From the NCBI GenBank assembly GCA_001931875.2, contig MSJH02000818.1, positions 482,959 through 546,958 on the forward strand: 64,000 nt of DNA, read 5' to 3'. Positions 26,092-38,209 of this stretch are shown one piece after another. Under the pieces are notes generated by a model. The model was not told the DNA's origin, did not search any database, and saw only the letters and a program-made list of their open reading frames with translations. Within the stretch, counting starts at the first letter, position 1. The number at the start of each line of letters is the position of its first letter. Source of the DNA: Byssochlamys sp. IMV 00236 (lineage: Eukaryota > Ascomycota > Eurotiomycetes > Eurotiales > Thermoascaceae). Made by a program: the position numbers and the translations under genes.

Positions 26092-26648
26092 TCACATATC
26101 CATTTCAATATCGACCGTCGAGTTCGGTGAGCTTAATCCACTCTCATCTGAGCTCGTAAGAGCATTGCCCTCATTCGCGCGGGGGTTCATTATGTTCCAA
26201 TGGGCTGATGATGGTGTTTCCGTTTGTTGAGGAGCGGTAGACTTGACTGCTGGAGAGGCAGCGCTTTTCACTCGCCGGAAGAATTTATCCAATGTCTGTT
26301 GTCGCGCGTCGATAGGTTCCGGCTCTGATGGAGGAGGCGGGCTTGTGGGTTCGTCCGCGGCAAGAGTAGGAGTCGGCTTCTGCGCGGCGGAGAATAGCCA
26401 ACGAAGAGTTTGCGCTAAATAGTTGACAGTCAGAACATATTCGATCCTTGCCATTCCCTCGAGGGAACGCATAACGAAGAGTATCACTCACCGTAGATAG
26501 TCTGCTCGTCGGGGCGGTCGTCCCTGAAGCGCTTCCTTGTTCGACTAGGCAGATATCTGGATGTTTCGTCTGATGTGGTAATGGCGCCAGGCGAGACCGG
26601 AGTAGCACTGGGGGACGCGGTAAACGAGGCTTTGCGCTTGAGGCCCAT
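26092..26648 (-). CDS. small uncharacterised protein with a PCNA-interacting (PIP-box) motif
   Basis: Two exons, 26648-26492 and 26414-26092, give 159 residues with closed phases. The N-terminus MGLKRKASFT and the RTRKRFR segment (36-42) are basic, like nuclear localisation signals. Residues 46-60 (PDEQTIYAQTLRWLF) look like a short conserved helix. Residues 91-98 read QQTLDKFF, followed by RR, an exact Qxx(L/I/M)xx(F/Y)(F/Y) PIP box with the basic flank seen in strong PCNA ligands. The rest is Pro/Ser-rich and probably disordered, with an acidic tail. I do not recognise the gene. The motif suggests a role at replication forks or in repair, but no catalytic domain is visible. A fork-associated adaptor or a regulatory substrate are both possible. 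Confidence 0.75.
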
Positions 26649-27709
26649 TGTGTTTGCGAAAACAGGGGGTATATGGCAGACAAGGTCACGGAATAAGGGT
26701 TGTCTCTGAATAAATAGGACTCAAGGCGTGTAACTAACGGCAGAGTAAGGGTACAGTTCCCTTGAGGGCTGGGGATGAGGAATGAGACACTCCTGAGTAT
26801 GGGTTGCGGGAGTCAAAGCAAACAAGGCCCAGTAACGCTCTTGCAGCAAGAATTTAGCGATGGTTGGGTGAAACGCCGCGACGATAGAGACGCGTTTGAC
26901 GATACCAAAAACGCGATGTCATACGCGGAGAAACGCGCTAGGCAAGGATGGGCTAAATTGAATTCTTATCTACCCTCGACTCCTTCTCTTTCAAGGGCAT
27001 GTAATACATATTAAGTCGTGGATAAAAAGCCTTCTGTATTGAAACCTTGCGCCTGGATATCTAGATGGAATGAACTCCAAGATATCGCCCAAGCGATCCT
27101 TGCCATAGTTTTGTCCACACTGTATGTCGTCATGCGCCAGAGTGCCACTGAAGGCTCCCACTTTACGCCACAAGCTACGTGAACACGCGATAGGAACAAC
27201 TCTGACCAACACATCTTCTTTGACTAAATGAGACTTCTAATTTAGGGAATAGCATAAGTTCTTATTGGTTGTACATACAAATCAATCTAGATTATTTCCG
27301 TCGTATGTAAATGGGAACCGCCAAAATAAATATGGACCATTATCCGGATGCGGGGGGAAGTGCTAGTTACCCGTAAACCGGTGTGTAATAGCTATAGTTG
27401 CTATAGTTCACGTCAATATAGTATTGTTCTATATTTGGCCCATGGAATAAATAGTAAAGTCGGTACTACACGCCGTAACACAAGTGCCTTGGGCATCTGG
27501 TAGTAACTTATTCAGTCTTCGGTATGCCGCGGGGTATCTCTTCAAGCCATGGGCATAAGTCACTCCACCATGACGACCTCACCCCGCTCCCGACTGTCGA
27601 CTCAACGCTTCACGCCGCAGTATCACGTCAGCCATTCGGACCACCTAGTTCATGATAACTCTGAGTTAGAGGAGAGAATCTCGACGGCTACAGATAATAC
27701 TTCTTTACA
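26649..27709. other. divergent intergenic region
   Basis: About 1 kb separates the divergent PIP-box and MEMO1 genes and should hold both promoters. It contains AT-rich sequence with tandem GCTATAGTT-like units near 27390-27410. The short frame 26775-27014 is not supported. Confidence 0.4.
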
Positions 27710-28926
27710 ATGCCTTCCAGGGAAGCATCCCATGCGGGGTCTTGGTATTCTGACAACTCTCGGACATTGAGCCGTCAGCTGGACCATTGGCTTGCCCAGG
27801 TTCCTGACCAGATAGAGGGACTCGGCTCGCTGCCACTTCCTGGCGCCCGTGTAATCATCGCCCCGTGAGTTACTGGACGCTATTTACTTTGTAGAGATAT
27901 ATACTAACATCTTTCAAGCCATGCTGGATATGCATACTCGGGACCCTGCGCTGCGTATGCATACAAGGCACTAGATCTCTCGAAGGCGTAAGTCATAGAA
28001 AGAGTTCAAACTCAGGATAGAATTCCTTCTCTAAAGATGCCTCCGACAGTAAACGGATCTTCCTCCTGGGACCCTCTCATCATCATCCGCTCTCGACGCT
28101 GGCGTTGTCCCAGATGTCATCCTACTCCACCCCGCTTTCTGACGAGCCTCTGCCGCTTGATACGGATCTGATCACGAAGCTCTTATCCTCCAAAGCAGTT
28201 AAGCCGAATGGGTCCACGGTCAGCTTCACAACGATGTCACGTTCCGTTGATGAAGCGGAACATAGTCTCGAACTCCATCTACCCTACATCCATCGTCTTC
28301 TTCAACTTCAATATCCAGACAAGCCGGCCTCTCAGTACCCACCCCTGGTACCAATCATGGTTGGAAGTACTTCAGCATCGACGGAGCAAGCATTCGGAGC
28401 GCTTCTTGCTCCTTATCTTCAGGATCCGTCAAATGCCTTTATCATAAGCTCTGACTTCTGTCATTGGGGACTTCGTTTCCGTTATACGTACTACGTCCCA
28501 CAAGCGCCAACACCAGGGCCAAATCTTCCACTGTCCTATGATTCCCTCCCGCAGCCATACCCAGATCTTGAAAAGGTAGAAGAGCAGATCCAGTCGGTGT
28601 CTGCTGGCCACCACCTGCACCACCGGGACCGCATCAGCTCTGCAGAACCAGCGATCCACGAGAGCATCTCCGCGTTTGACATTGCAACTATGGCGGCCAT
28701 AACTACCGGCAAGGCAGAGAAGTTCCTCGACGTGATTCACCAGACAGGGAACACCGTGTGTGGGCGACACCCGATAGGTGTGATCATGGCAGCCCTAGAG
28801 CAGCTGGGCCCCAATTCCAAATCCGCGAACGGCAAGTTCCGCTTTGTTCGATATGAGCGGAGTGAAGACGTGGTATCCGTATCAGATAGCTCTGTGAGTT
28901 ATGTGTCTGCGTTTGCAGTGCTATAG
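27710..28926 (+). CDS. MEMO1-family protein (yeast Mho1 homologue)
   Basis: Exons 27710-27864, 27919-27987 and 28050-28926 give 366 residues; phases close. The start MPSREASHAGSWYSD is the family N-terminus. Diagnostic motifs follow: APHAGYAYSGP (His53), LLGPSHHHPLS (85-90), SSDFCHWG and NTVCGRHPIGV, corresponding to the His, His and Cys residues that bind metal in human MEMO1. MEMO proteins resemble class III extradiol dioxygenases in fold; they have been linked to redox and copper/iron handling, and in yeast Mho1 to invasive growth. The exact reaction is unsettled. The length is slightly above yeast Mho1 because of a loop between the SSDFCHWG strand and the SISAFDIATM helix. Family assignment is firm; the cellular role here is inferred. 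Confidence 0.92.
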
Positions 28927-31001
28927 AGTTAGCAGCGTTGATCTGCTACTCATGAGTAGACTACGGTATATGAGCCCAGATTCTGCCTTTATTTGCACCC
29001 GATCATTTTCAGATAGATACTTTCTGGAAGTCAGTCATACAAACGCTTAATTTCATAGAAACATCTGCTCCCAACCGCTGAGGAGATCCACTGTCCACTT
29101 TCACATGTTACCATATCTCTTCTTTCTCCTGATGCAATGATTTCCAAAAAATGAGGAGAAGCCTGTCTGATCTTCCTAAGCGGCCTAATTACGCTCGCCC
29201 GATCATCAGCTATTTCTCCGCTCATGGGCGTGCTATTGAATGGCATTCCAATGACGCGGGGCTCGCCAATCAGAACTCAGTCCAAGACGAAGACACTTTC
29301 CCCGCCTCTACTACTGTACTTTACTGCGAGTTACGTGTAAGACTGGAAGTTTCAACCAGTCCAGCTTAGAGTAGCTATGACTCGCATCAAACCGCACGAC
29401 TGGCTCCACCAATATAGTACCTAGTCCGGGTTACCAATCTCACCGGCGATAGCGCACGACACGGTTGGTTGACGGAAACCGGATATATTAAGATTCGTTC
29501 AATTCATCTAGTATCCATCTGTGGTTCTGGCTTACAGATGTTCATCTTCTAAAACTGACGGTCATGATCCACATATATGGGGATGGCGCTCTGACCCATG
29601 CAAACCGATGAAATGGGAAAACATCTTCAAGGTAAATAACCTGTGGATGGTGTTCTATGGTCCGTCTGTAGAGTCCAGATGATGTTTCGGTCACAGGCTA
29701 TTCTTCTCAACATATGTTGCATAGTGGATGCAATGCTTACTTGAAGCCGCGGGATAACCAAATTCTGGGGGTGCTCGTCTGATGGAAACCTTTTGCGCGT
29801 TAAAAATGTGTGAGCGTAGCATCTGAAGTAGAGCATGACTTAGAATACAGGGCTGCGCGCTTAGGGTTTATCGAGGTAAGCATATCTACTGGAGGAGGTT
29901 TGGGTCCCTGTCGACAATAAGATCTCCAATCATATACTACTGAAGCGCCAGTTGACGACAGTAAGGCTGTCTGCTGACATCGCCGCATGGACGGCGTTCC
30001 CGAGAGAGCCATGCACGATCTATGGCTTGGATTCCGGGGTTAGAGTTAAAACATGAGATCGGGCCTAACGGCCTTTAAACCAACCACATGGTGCCGGGCC
30101 AAGGGGACTTTGACTTCGCATGACCTCCAAGGTCCACGTAACTAGTAATAAGATATCTCAGAAATCGACCCGGATACTTGATCCAGTACTTCCATATGTT
30201 AACATGCTACCTAGAATAACATTACCAAGCCATCGAGGATCAAAGTACCCGAAACCCTAAGCGTTGTCTCACCTGATTATCCATAGTTCGGGAAAAAGCC
30301 TTGTCTGATACCAAAACACGCTACATTCCATTGTTCGAAATGGTTTAGTGCACAAAGAACTAGAATGTGAGACCATTTTCCAAACAATGAAATTCCCCAA
30401 CTTGTTTATGTTTGAAGTGATTGTAAATGTCTACCTACCTACTAAAGACATGTCGTTATGCCATCTTTTGGTACATCGTAGCAGAAAATCTGTACCATGT
30501 GAATTGCGCGATTTATCAGGCGGTGAATCTGGAACGATCACTGTAAGGTTGCCCTCCTCTGGACAGTTGTCAGGAATCAGCACTGACCGATGCAGTTGAC
30601 CGGGGTGGCCCCGTGGTTCTTTCGAAACATAAGAGTTCTTGTTGGCAATTGGACAAACAATGAATCGATCGTCCGTCCATTCTTTTACACAGTCTTTCTT
30701 TGGATGGTGACAGGATATACACTCTCTCCTTTTTATGATGCGACATCGACAAATGCTACTCTGTACGGCAAGGATCAATCCCCAGGTGCCCCATGATGTG
30801 CTTGGCTACAGTCACGCTGTGGAGTTGCACTTTTGCTTACATCCTATGCAATCAAGCTACAGATGCCCAATATGACAGGGACATATACATATAAAGGAGA
30901 AGCGACCTCGTACTAATATGAAGGAAGCCTTAAGGATGTCCTCGGTGATCAGTCTGATAAAGCAATCTCTCCCAGGAAGGAGCAACCTACGCACAAAGAA
31001 T
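28927..31001. other. 2-kb intergenic region
   Basis: No gene can be supported between MEMO1 and the glucanase. A 115-codon minus-strand frame at 30431-30778 is Cys- and Lys-rich but unrecognised and could be chance. The right end is the glucanase promoter. Confidence 0.4.
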
Positions 31002-31059
31002 TGAACTCAGTCACTCTTTGACACACCCATTGAACTGAGTCACTCTCTGACGCACCCAT
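31002..31059. repeat. 29-base tandem repeat in the glucanase promoter
   Basis: Two adjoining 29-base units (31002-31030 and 31031-31059) differ at only three positions. They end 134 bases before the glucanase ATG. The second copy has an exact TGAGTCA at 31036-31042, the site of AP-1/Gcn4-type bZIP factors (CpcA or Yap1-like in fungi); the first copy has one changed base in that core. This looks like a duplicated cis element, with at least one copy still fitting a bZIP site. Confidence 0.6.
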
Positions 31060-31193
31060 CTTCACGCTCGTTTATTTTATCGCTGAATTCTCCAGTAAAG
31101 GATCAAGACTTCTGAACCTTTATCCACTGTTTTTGTTGAATCATTCTGCATTCGAGTTTCGGGGTCACGTACCTCGCTTATTCTTCTGTCAAG

Positions 31194-32878
31194 ATGAAGA
31201 TCCATTTAGGATGTTCTCTCATGATACTACTCCAGTGCCTCACCATGATAGTCGCTGCGGTCCCTATGACAGTCACCTTTGACCGCCTGTCTCCTAGGGC
31301 AAATACCACTGACAGACTTGTGTTTTGTCATTTCATGGTAGGTGCTCTAGTTGAGTTTGATACCGGGTCGAGTTAACATCTCGTTATAGATAGGGATTGT
31401 TGGCAATCGTCAGAATGCATCAGACTATGATGACGATATGAAACGGGCGAAATCTCTCGGGATTGACGCCTTTGCCTTGAACATCGGCACTGATTCCTAC
31501 ACTGACACGCAACTCGGCTATGCGTACCAATCTGCCGCAAACAATGACATGAAAGTATTCATTTCCTTCGATTTCAATTGGTGGAGTATTAGCCAAGCCA
31601 GTGATATTGGGGCAAAAGTGAAGCAATATGCTGGCCTCCCTGCACAACTCACCTATGGTGGAAAAGTTGTCGTTTCGTCGTTTGCTGGAGACGGAGTCGA
31701 CGTTGCAACACTCGAGTCTTCCGCAGGGACGGAGATATTCTTTGCACCGAATTTCCATCCGGGCCAAGGAAACTTTAGTGCCATCGACGGTGCTTTGAAC
31801 TGGATGGCATGGGATAACAATGGTGACAACAAAGCTCCCACGCCGGGGCATAATGTTACAGTGGCCGATGGTGATCAGTCATACATTACAGCGCTATCAG
31901 GAAAGCCTTACGTTGCCCGTAAGTCTCTCATCCCTAAAGACTCCACCTTGTCGTTGCTGAATCAAATATACAGCTGCATCGGCCTGGTTCTCGACCCATT
32001 ACGGAGCAGAAGTGTCCTACAGCAAGAACTGGGTGTTCCCCTCTGACCTTCTTTGGTTCAACAGGTGGAATGACCTTCTCACACTTGGTCCACAGTTTGT
32101 CGAGATTATTACGTGGAATGACTATGGAGAATCGCATTACATTGGACCTCTTTCTTCTCCCCATAACGATGATGGGGCTTCGAAATGGGTCATGGACATG
32201 TAAGTCGCGAAGTTTAATTAATTATATTAGTCGCTGAAGCTAAATTTCCGCAGGCCGCACGATGGCTGGTTGGATATGGCAAAGCCATTCATCTCCGCAT
32301 ACAAGGCCGGTAGTACTTCAGTGAATCAGTACATCACCGATGATCAATTAATCTACTGGTATCGACCCACGCCAAAGAGTATTAATTGTAACTCTACAGA
32401 CAACACTGAGCAAGGGAATCCCAACAACTCGAGTGGGAACTTTTTCCGTGGCCGTCCGAACGGCTATGAGACACTGGCAGATGCAGTCTTCGTCGTCTCT
32501 CTCCTCACTGAGCCTGCCACAATCAAAGTACAGTCTGGAAACAACACCCAAACGTTTTCCGCCGAGGCTGGGGCTAGTGCTTTTAGTGTGCCAATGGGCG
32601 TGGGAAAGCAAGTCTTTTCAGTCACACGCAACGGCCAGTCAATCCTCAGTGGTACGAGTCTCAAGGACATCGTTGATACATGTATCTGCGGCATTTATAA
32701 CTTCAACGCTTATGTTGGGACTCTCCCAGCACCTTCGACTATTGATAAGTTACAGCCAGCTGGGTTGTCCATGCTGACCCAAGGGCTCCAAGTGCCATGT
32801 CCGACTAACACATTAGGCACAACCCCGACTGCTACCTTAGGACGGTACGCGGTGACTCCCATCAGGCGCTCCAAATGA
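31194..32878 (+). CDS. secreted alpha-1,3-glucanase (mutanase), GH71
   Basis: Exons 31194-31337, 31390-31918, 31974-32199 and 32254-32878 give 507 residues with closed phases. Residues 1-24 are a signal peptide (hydrophobic MILLQCLTMIVAAVP). The mature part carries GH71 hallmarks: DRLVFCHFM joined to IGIVGNR, GIDAFALNIG, KVFISFDFNWWS, GTEIFFAPNFHPGQ, NWVFPSDLLWFNRW and EIITWNDYGESHYIGP. GH71 enzymes hydrolyse alpha-1,3-glucan, a fungal cell-wall polymer, during wall remodelling, cell separation or attack on other fungi. The C-terminal 150 residues form a beta-rich region (IKVQSGNNTQTFSAEAGA) usual for this family, with no obvious Ser/Thr linker or GPI signal. N-glycosylation sites (NTT, NCS, NSS) are visible. 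The promoter holds a tandem repeat with a bZIP site. Confidence 0.93.
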
Positions 32879-33506
32879 CGTTCATACAATTTGGGCGAGG
32901 AGGGTGGGACACTCGTTCTGAAAGATGTCGCTAAATGATACCGAACTTCTTGTCGCTCGCTTGCCTACAAACCTTACCTGCATTGACGCGCGTTTACGAA
33001 ACAACGTGGGATGGTGATCACAAACGCGATATCTGCTGAGCTTATATTCTTGTATATGTTTATGGGGTATCTGGATGCGACATTGTCCACTCTTTTACTG
33101 ACATTTTACACTTCTATGCATGTATTTAGTATACTGATTAGGTAGTTGATATATGAAGCGTTTTCCCGCGGAAATGAAATATAAATATCCAGGATAATTT
33201 ATATGCTTGACAGTTATATGGGATAGGCCAGATAGCCACATCAGACCATAACACTAATACAGTACAAACAATTACCGAACTTCATTTCCTGATAGTCTTA
33301 TCCGGGAGATTGGCCAAATTTAGCCGAGTTACCTAAGTAGACTTCCCCGCAAACGCGGAGAACCCGATGGCGGACCCACTGGAAGCACTCCAGAGTCCAG
33401 AAGCAGCGTCTCCAAGTCGCGCGGACAAATAAACAACAATGAGTCTCGTCTTCTTTTCTCCTCAAAAATCTTACCAAAAAGCAAATCCAGATTCAATGAC
33501 ACCTCC
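32879..33506. other. intergenic region, glucanase terminator and regulator promoter
   Basis: About 0.6 kb separates two plus-strand genes. There is AT-rich sequence at 33110-33200 and no supported ORF. Confidence 0.4.
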
Positions 33507-36254
33507 ATGGAGAGGTACCACTCCCATGACTCCAGCTGCAGTAGCCAGGCACCAAAAGAACGACGAGCAAAGAGACGCAAAGTCGCGCTAGCATGCGTAG
33601 AGTGTCGTACAAGGAAAGTCCGCTGCGATGGTGCCCATCCAGGTTAGTCGTCTCGTCTCGTCTTTCTTCTTGTCCTTTCCGTCTGTCTCTCGAATTAAGG
33701 TACGATGAGCTAAATAAGCACCTCGATTCCAGTTTGCGGAGCATGCGTCAAGAGGGCCCGTCAGTGCGTATATACTCTCGACTTGGAGAGGAAACGGTCT
33801 ATTGAGCGAGAGTGAGCCTTGACCAATTCCTGGTTTTGACGGTAGACGCAGTTGTCTCTGTTCTGACGTGGTGGTTTCTTCGTGGACAGATATGTTCTGC
33901 GTCTTGAGAGTCGGGTCAGGGAACTTGAGCGTGAAAGAGCCTCATTGAGGACTCTGTCGACTTCTGAAACCAGAGTGCCAGCGTCAGATGGATGGGAACA
34001 TTCTGGTGTAGGTGCTTTGTTTAAGTCTTATATCTACTGATTATACGCGTATGAATATGGATGCTGATTGCAGTGTGGTGTGTGTCTAGGTGAATGTCCA
34101 TGTTGGAGCCTCGCAGCATTCTCCTCGAGGTGGCTCCGTTGCCACCGTGCCTACTTCGCTAGATACTCCGCGGATATTCAGCTATCGCTCTGATCAGAAT
34201 GGTGACGATGGGTCAGAACCGTGGAGCTTGAGATCAAAGGATAACCGGTATTCAGATGCTACTAACACCTCCTTGCACTTCAACGGGAAGCCGTCACGCG
34301 GGGAGGAAATGTCCGACGGGGTAAATGCTATGATGGGTGCTGTTGAAGAGAGACCTACTCAAGGCTTCTTTGGAAGCTCGAGTGCAGCTAGTTTCATGAA
34401 GCAGGTCAAGTCGGCTGTCGAAGAGAAAGTATCCTCGCCAGAGTCTAGAGCCTCAGATTCAGTTGGCGAGAATCCTCCTCGATCGACTTTGATGTCGAGA
34501 CGGAAGAATAATATGGAGTCGGAGCTTGCAACTTACGCGCTACCTCCGCGCAAGTTCGCGGATGGTCTAATGGATGTTTACTGGAATCTTGTGTTCCCGT
34601 TGTACCCGTTTGTCGACAGGGCGCAACTCAATGCGCAATATAATAATATATGGACGGGAGAGAGTTCTGAATACGACGAGAACATGCTGATGTGTACCTT
34701 CAATACCATATTCGCACTCAGCTGTCAGCTCTCTGACTCGATAGAGCCACGAGAACGGAGGGCATCGGCGGATGTGTTCTTCTCTCGAGCTAAGGAGCTC
34801 CTCCACTTCAACTTGTGGAATAGCGGTTCCGCAGAGCTGATCCAGTGTCTCCTACTGATGGGCCAGTATCTGCAGAGCACTGACTCGGCACATCAGTGCT
34901 GGATAGTCATTGGCTTAGCGGTCAGGAATGCTCAAAGCCTTGGACTACATCTCCCTTCTACTATCTCTCGTTTTGAGAGCTTACAGGAACAACGGCTGGC
35001 GCGCATCATTTGGAATGGTTGTGTCTTGATGGACAGGTATGCACCTCCTACCCCCATAGGCCCCCTTTCTGACCGTGTTTAGGGTCGTCTCGATGACTTT
35101 TGGTCGACCCACCATGATTTCTGAACCGTCGTATTCATGGGTATCATTGCCTGCCACGATCGACAATGATGAATCCACATCTCCTAGCGGTCGAGATGGG
35201 CCGGGCAAGCGGGCAGATGAGCCATCTTTGATAAACTTTTTCGAAAGGTCGTTGGAACTCTATGAGATCCTAAACGATATACTCGTACGGCTATACTCTT
35301 CAAATCCAGAAGGACGACTGAACGACGGTCGTAGCTACTATTGCTCCCAAAAAGAGAGTAGTGATGGTGAACGTGAAGTGTTTGAACTAGACCGTGCTCT
35401 TGCAGAATGGTGTCGGAGACTGCCACCACACTTGCGAGATGGCGAAAGTGCGGCGAACCCGATATTCCAGCGACAATCGATTGTGCTTAGGTCGAGGTGG
35501 GCAACGAATGAATTAGCAGAATGACTGTTCTCTGTATGACTGAATCGCCGTGATCTTAGATTCCTGCATGTCAGGATGCTCCTCTTCCGGCCTTCACTAT
35601 CGCGTTATTGCACAAACCGGGACTCTTCATGTGAAGACCCGCTCATCTCGCTCTCCGGTTCATTCCCGCAACGAGTGACTCTCCAATGTTCAATCATCTG
35701 TGTGAGGGCGGCTCAGGAACTGATTGAGCTAATCTACAATAAGGTCCCTTCCGACGGCACTAATGGACCACTCCCAGCATGGTGGTATAATATCTTATGT
35801 AAGATCTTCACTATTGCATGTCTCCTGCATTCGACAAGGGCTGACACTGAGGTCAACAGATGTGTATACAGCAGCTACTGTTTTGATCGCCGGCCGACTC
35901 CGTTCGGCAATCGTGGCGGAGATAACCGAACCGACAGTTACTCGGTCTTGGAACCTTGCACTTGAAATTTTAAGGAAGTATCAGGAATCCAGCACGTCAG
36001 CGCGACGCTGCATTGCTGCACTCGAAATACTTTACGATAGAGTAGTCTCGGAAGGACACGAGCCCCATCATCGGGTAACTTCAACGTTGTCGAGTGAACA
36101 GCAATCCCAGAGTTTCCCATTATTGCCGGCCCCAAACTCTCTCGACGAAATATACCTTGGAGAGGGCATCGATTCTACCGTCTTTGAGACTTTCAACTTA
36201 GATGATCCACAGGATATGTCTTGGCTGCACAGTGTACCAAGCAATCTCTATTAA
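33507..36254 (+). CDS. Zn2Cys6 transcription factor with fungal-specific regulatory domain
   Basis: Seven exons join in phase: 33507-33642, 33733-33811, 33890-34007, 34090-35036, 35083-35496, 35560-35798 and 35860-36254, giving 775 residues. The binuclear zinc cluster is C30-x2-C33-x6-C40-x6-C47-x2-C50-x6-C57, exactly the Gal4 pattern, split by intron 1 after AHP. A basic RRAKRRK precedes it and a coiled-coil-like RLESRVRELERERASLR follows. The middle (about residues 280-650) is a fungal_trans domain: LMDVYWNLVFPLYPFVD, LGLHLPSTISRFESLQEQ, MTFGRPTMISEP. Such proteins bind CGG-type repeats and regulate nearby metabolic genes. It is convergent with the SBF transporter downstream and may control that transporter and the TauD dioxygenase; this is inferred from position only. 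The second exon is only 79 bases but holds the second half of the zinc cluster. Confidence 0.88.
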
Positions 36255-36984
36255 AGTCCAGGGATGTCTATGGTAGTCTTTATGCATGTCAGCCTGCAGC
36301 CCTTCCCGGTTTGCTCTGCTGCCCCGTCACGGTCCAGGAGTCTGTCGATCTGGACCCGCGGCGTTGGCGAAGGATGCATGACGAAGAAACCCTCTAAGAC
36401 AAGGCGGCTACATGATTGGGGCCGTTGAGAGTTGCTGTGTCATGTAGCTTGCAGCATCCCACGGAAATGCTTATTTCACTGTCGAACTTGAGCTTATTCT
36501 GATGATCTGGCGGCCCCCCTACCAACCACGGGAGGTCAGTGAGCTAGTTCTGATCGCCCATGCTCCGGATTCTCATGGACGCTTACCCGATAATCATTTC
36601 TCCGGCGGCCGCTACTGCTGGTAGCATGGAAATAAACCGGGAGGATCAACTTCTCCTAACCTTCTGCAAACTTCTTAGCCTCGATCTACACCTTTGCCCC
36701 TATTATATGGGCTTATGCTTATCTGATGACGGGTGACATCGGGTGAATCACGCACGCTCTGTTTGAAATTTCTTTTTGAGAAGTCTGTCCAATCCATGAA
36801 TCGCACTCGGTTGCGTGTCAAAATCCTGTTCTAGGCCTGAAATTCTATTTGATGACAAATTTTATCTCCGAAAGATAACTGCTCCGCGTTCTACAATACA
36901 GAGTTGTGGTCAAGCATTGGTTATTTTTACCGCGAAGAAACCCCTGAAACTTTCCACCGCTACCACCCAAGTCCTCATTTCCTC
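36255..36984. other. convergent intergenic region
   Basis: The shared 3' region of the regulator (+) and the transporter (-). No ORF, repeat or RNA is supported. Confidence 0.4.
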
Positions 36985-38209
36985 TCATTTCCCATTGGCA
37001 ATGACGCTGGAGTCTCGATCGTGGTCTTCAGATAGACTCTCTTCCTCCTTCGGTTTTCCGGAGTGGATCCATTTTCGGAATGCTACAGTCAGCATGCTGC
37101 TCATGGCAATCTGCAGACCCTGGAAGATTACCATAGGGATCTGTATTTTCGATTGCTGCAGAGATGTCAGGCCAACGAACATCAAGTTGGATAGCGGTAC
37201 CCCCATCGCTGGGGTCTTTGCAGGAACACAGTAGGCCACCGCAACGGTGTCCTCCTTTGGGAGCCACGGAATTGATAGTAGAAGGCAGACCGCCAGCCAA
37301 ATGAGAAAATAGGCGATTGAGATAAACACAATGAATACTAGGTTACTCCCCTTGACGCTAGCGAAAGCGCCAGCACCAAAAGCTTGGTCGAAAGTCTGCC
37401 AGATAATCACCAGGAGGGAAAATGAGCCCAATTTGTTGAGTTTCCACTCAATGAATACTTTTCGGGTGGCTTTTGGAAAGAAGTACCGGACGACTTGACC
37501 TACAACCTGCTCGCTGCGTCAGTAAAGAGTATGGAATCGGTCTATCGGCCATGAAACTAATGTTGGTGCAAGGGAAGAAAAGAGACTCTCATACCATTGG
37601 AAGGAACACGGACAGCCCGAGTTGTTTGAAGACGCGCCGATAAATCTCTGAATAGCCGCCTGAAGCATGAGGGAGAAAATCCGTGTACCACGCATGGGTC
37701 GATATATACATCTGAACAAGAGGTGGTGTGAGGAAAGGCCCTAGGAAGTTCCCGATTGTGGATTGCACGACAGTGAGGGCATCATTTCCGTCTGCCTTCC
37801 GAGTCATGACGATATTGGATGATATCGTCGTCGGCACACAGCCGGTGAATATCAGACCAATCAATAGACCCGCGTCCATGAAGTTTTTATTGGTAGCACA
37901 GGCGCTAACAATTCCGAATATTACCGCAGATGTCATCAGGAAGCACTGCACTTGCACAAACAAGTGCACTTTCCATCGGGAATAATTATCTAAAAGCACC
38001 TGCGTTGGAAGAGTACATCCCGTGATGAAGAAGATAATCGCCACGCAGAGATAGGTGACGACTGTCTGCTTGAGCTGCAGCTGGGATTGTGCTACCTGGA
38101 CCTGGGAAGCGATGGCTATGACGATACCGAGTGCTATGAGGAACCATTGATCAAGGATCAGCCATATTGCTCCATCGCAGGCCCGTCTCAGACGAGAATT
38201 TTCCGGCAT
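36985..38209 (-). CDS. SBF/RCH1-type membrane transporter
   Basis: Exons 38209-37595 (205 codons) and 37506-36985 give 378 residues. About ten hydrophobic segments are visible, among them WLILDQWFLIALGIVIAIA, VVTYLCVAIIFFITGCTLP, LLIGLIFTGCVPTTISSNI and LVFIVFISIAYFLIWLAVC. The start (RLRRACDGAIWLILDQWF) and the TGCVPTTISSNIVMTRKA loop are typical of the SBF-like branch of the bile acid:sodium symporter superfamily, which includes yeast Rch1, a plasma-membrane regulator of calcium entry. It should be an integral plasma-membrane protein. The substrate could be an organic anion, or the role could be regulation of Ca2+ influx; sequence alone does not decide. It is divergent from the TauD dioxygenase with 1.5 kb between them. 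Confidence 0.85.

Noticed and set aside
30431..30778. 115-codon minus-strand ORF
   Set aside because: Cys/Lys-rich but unrecognised, single frame, no splice or promoter support; not enough to call a gene.
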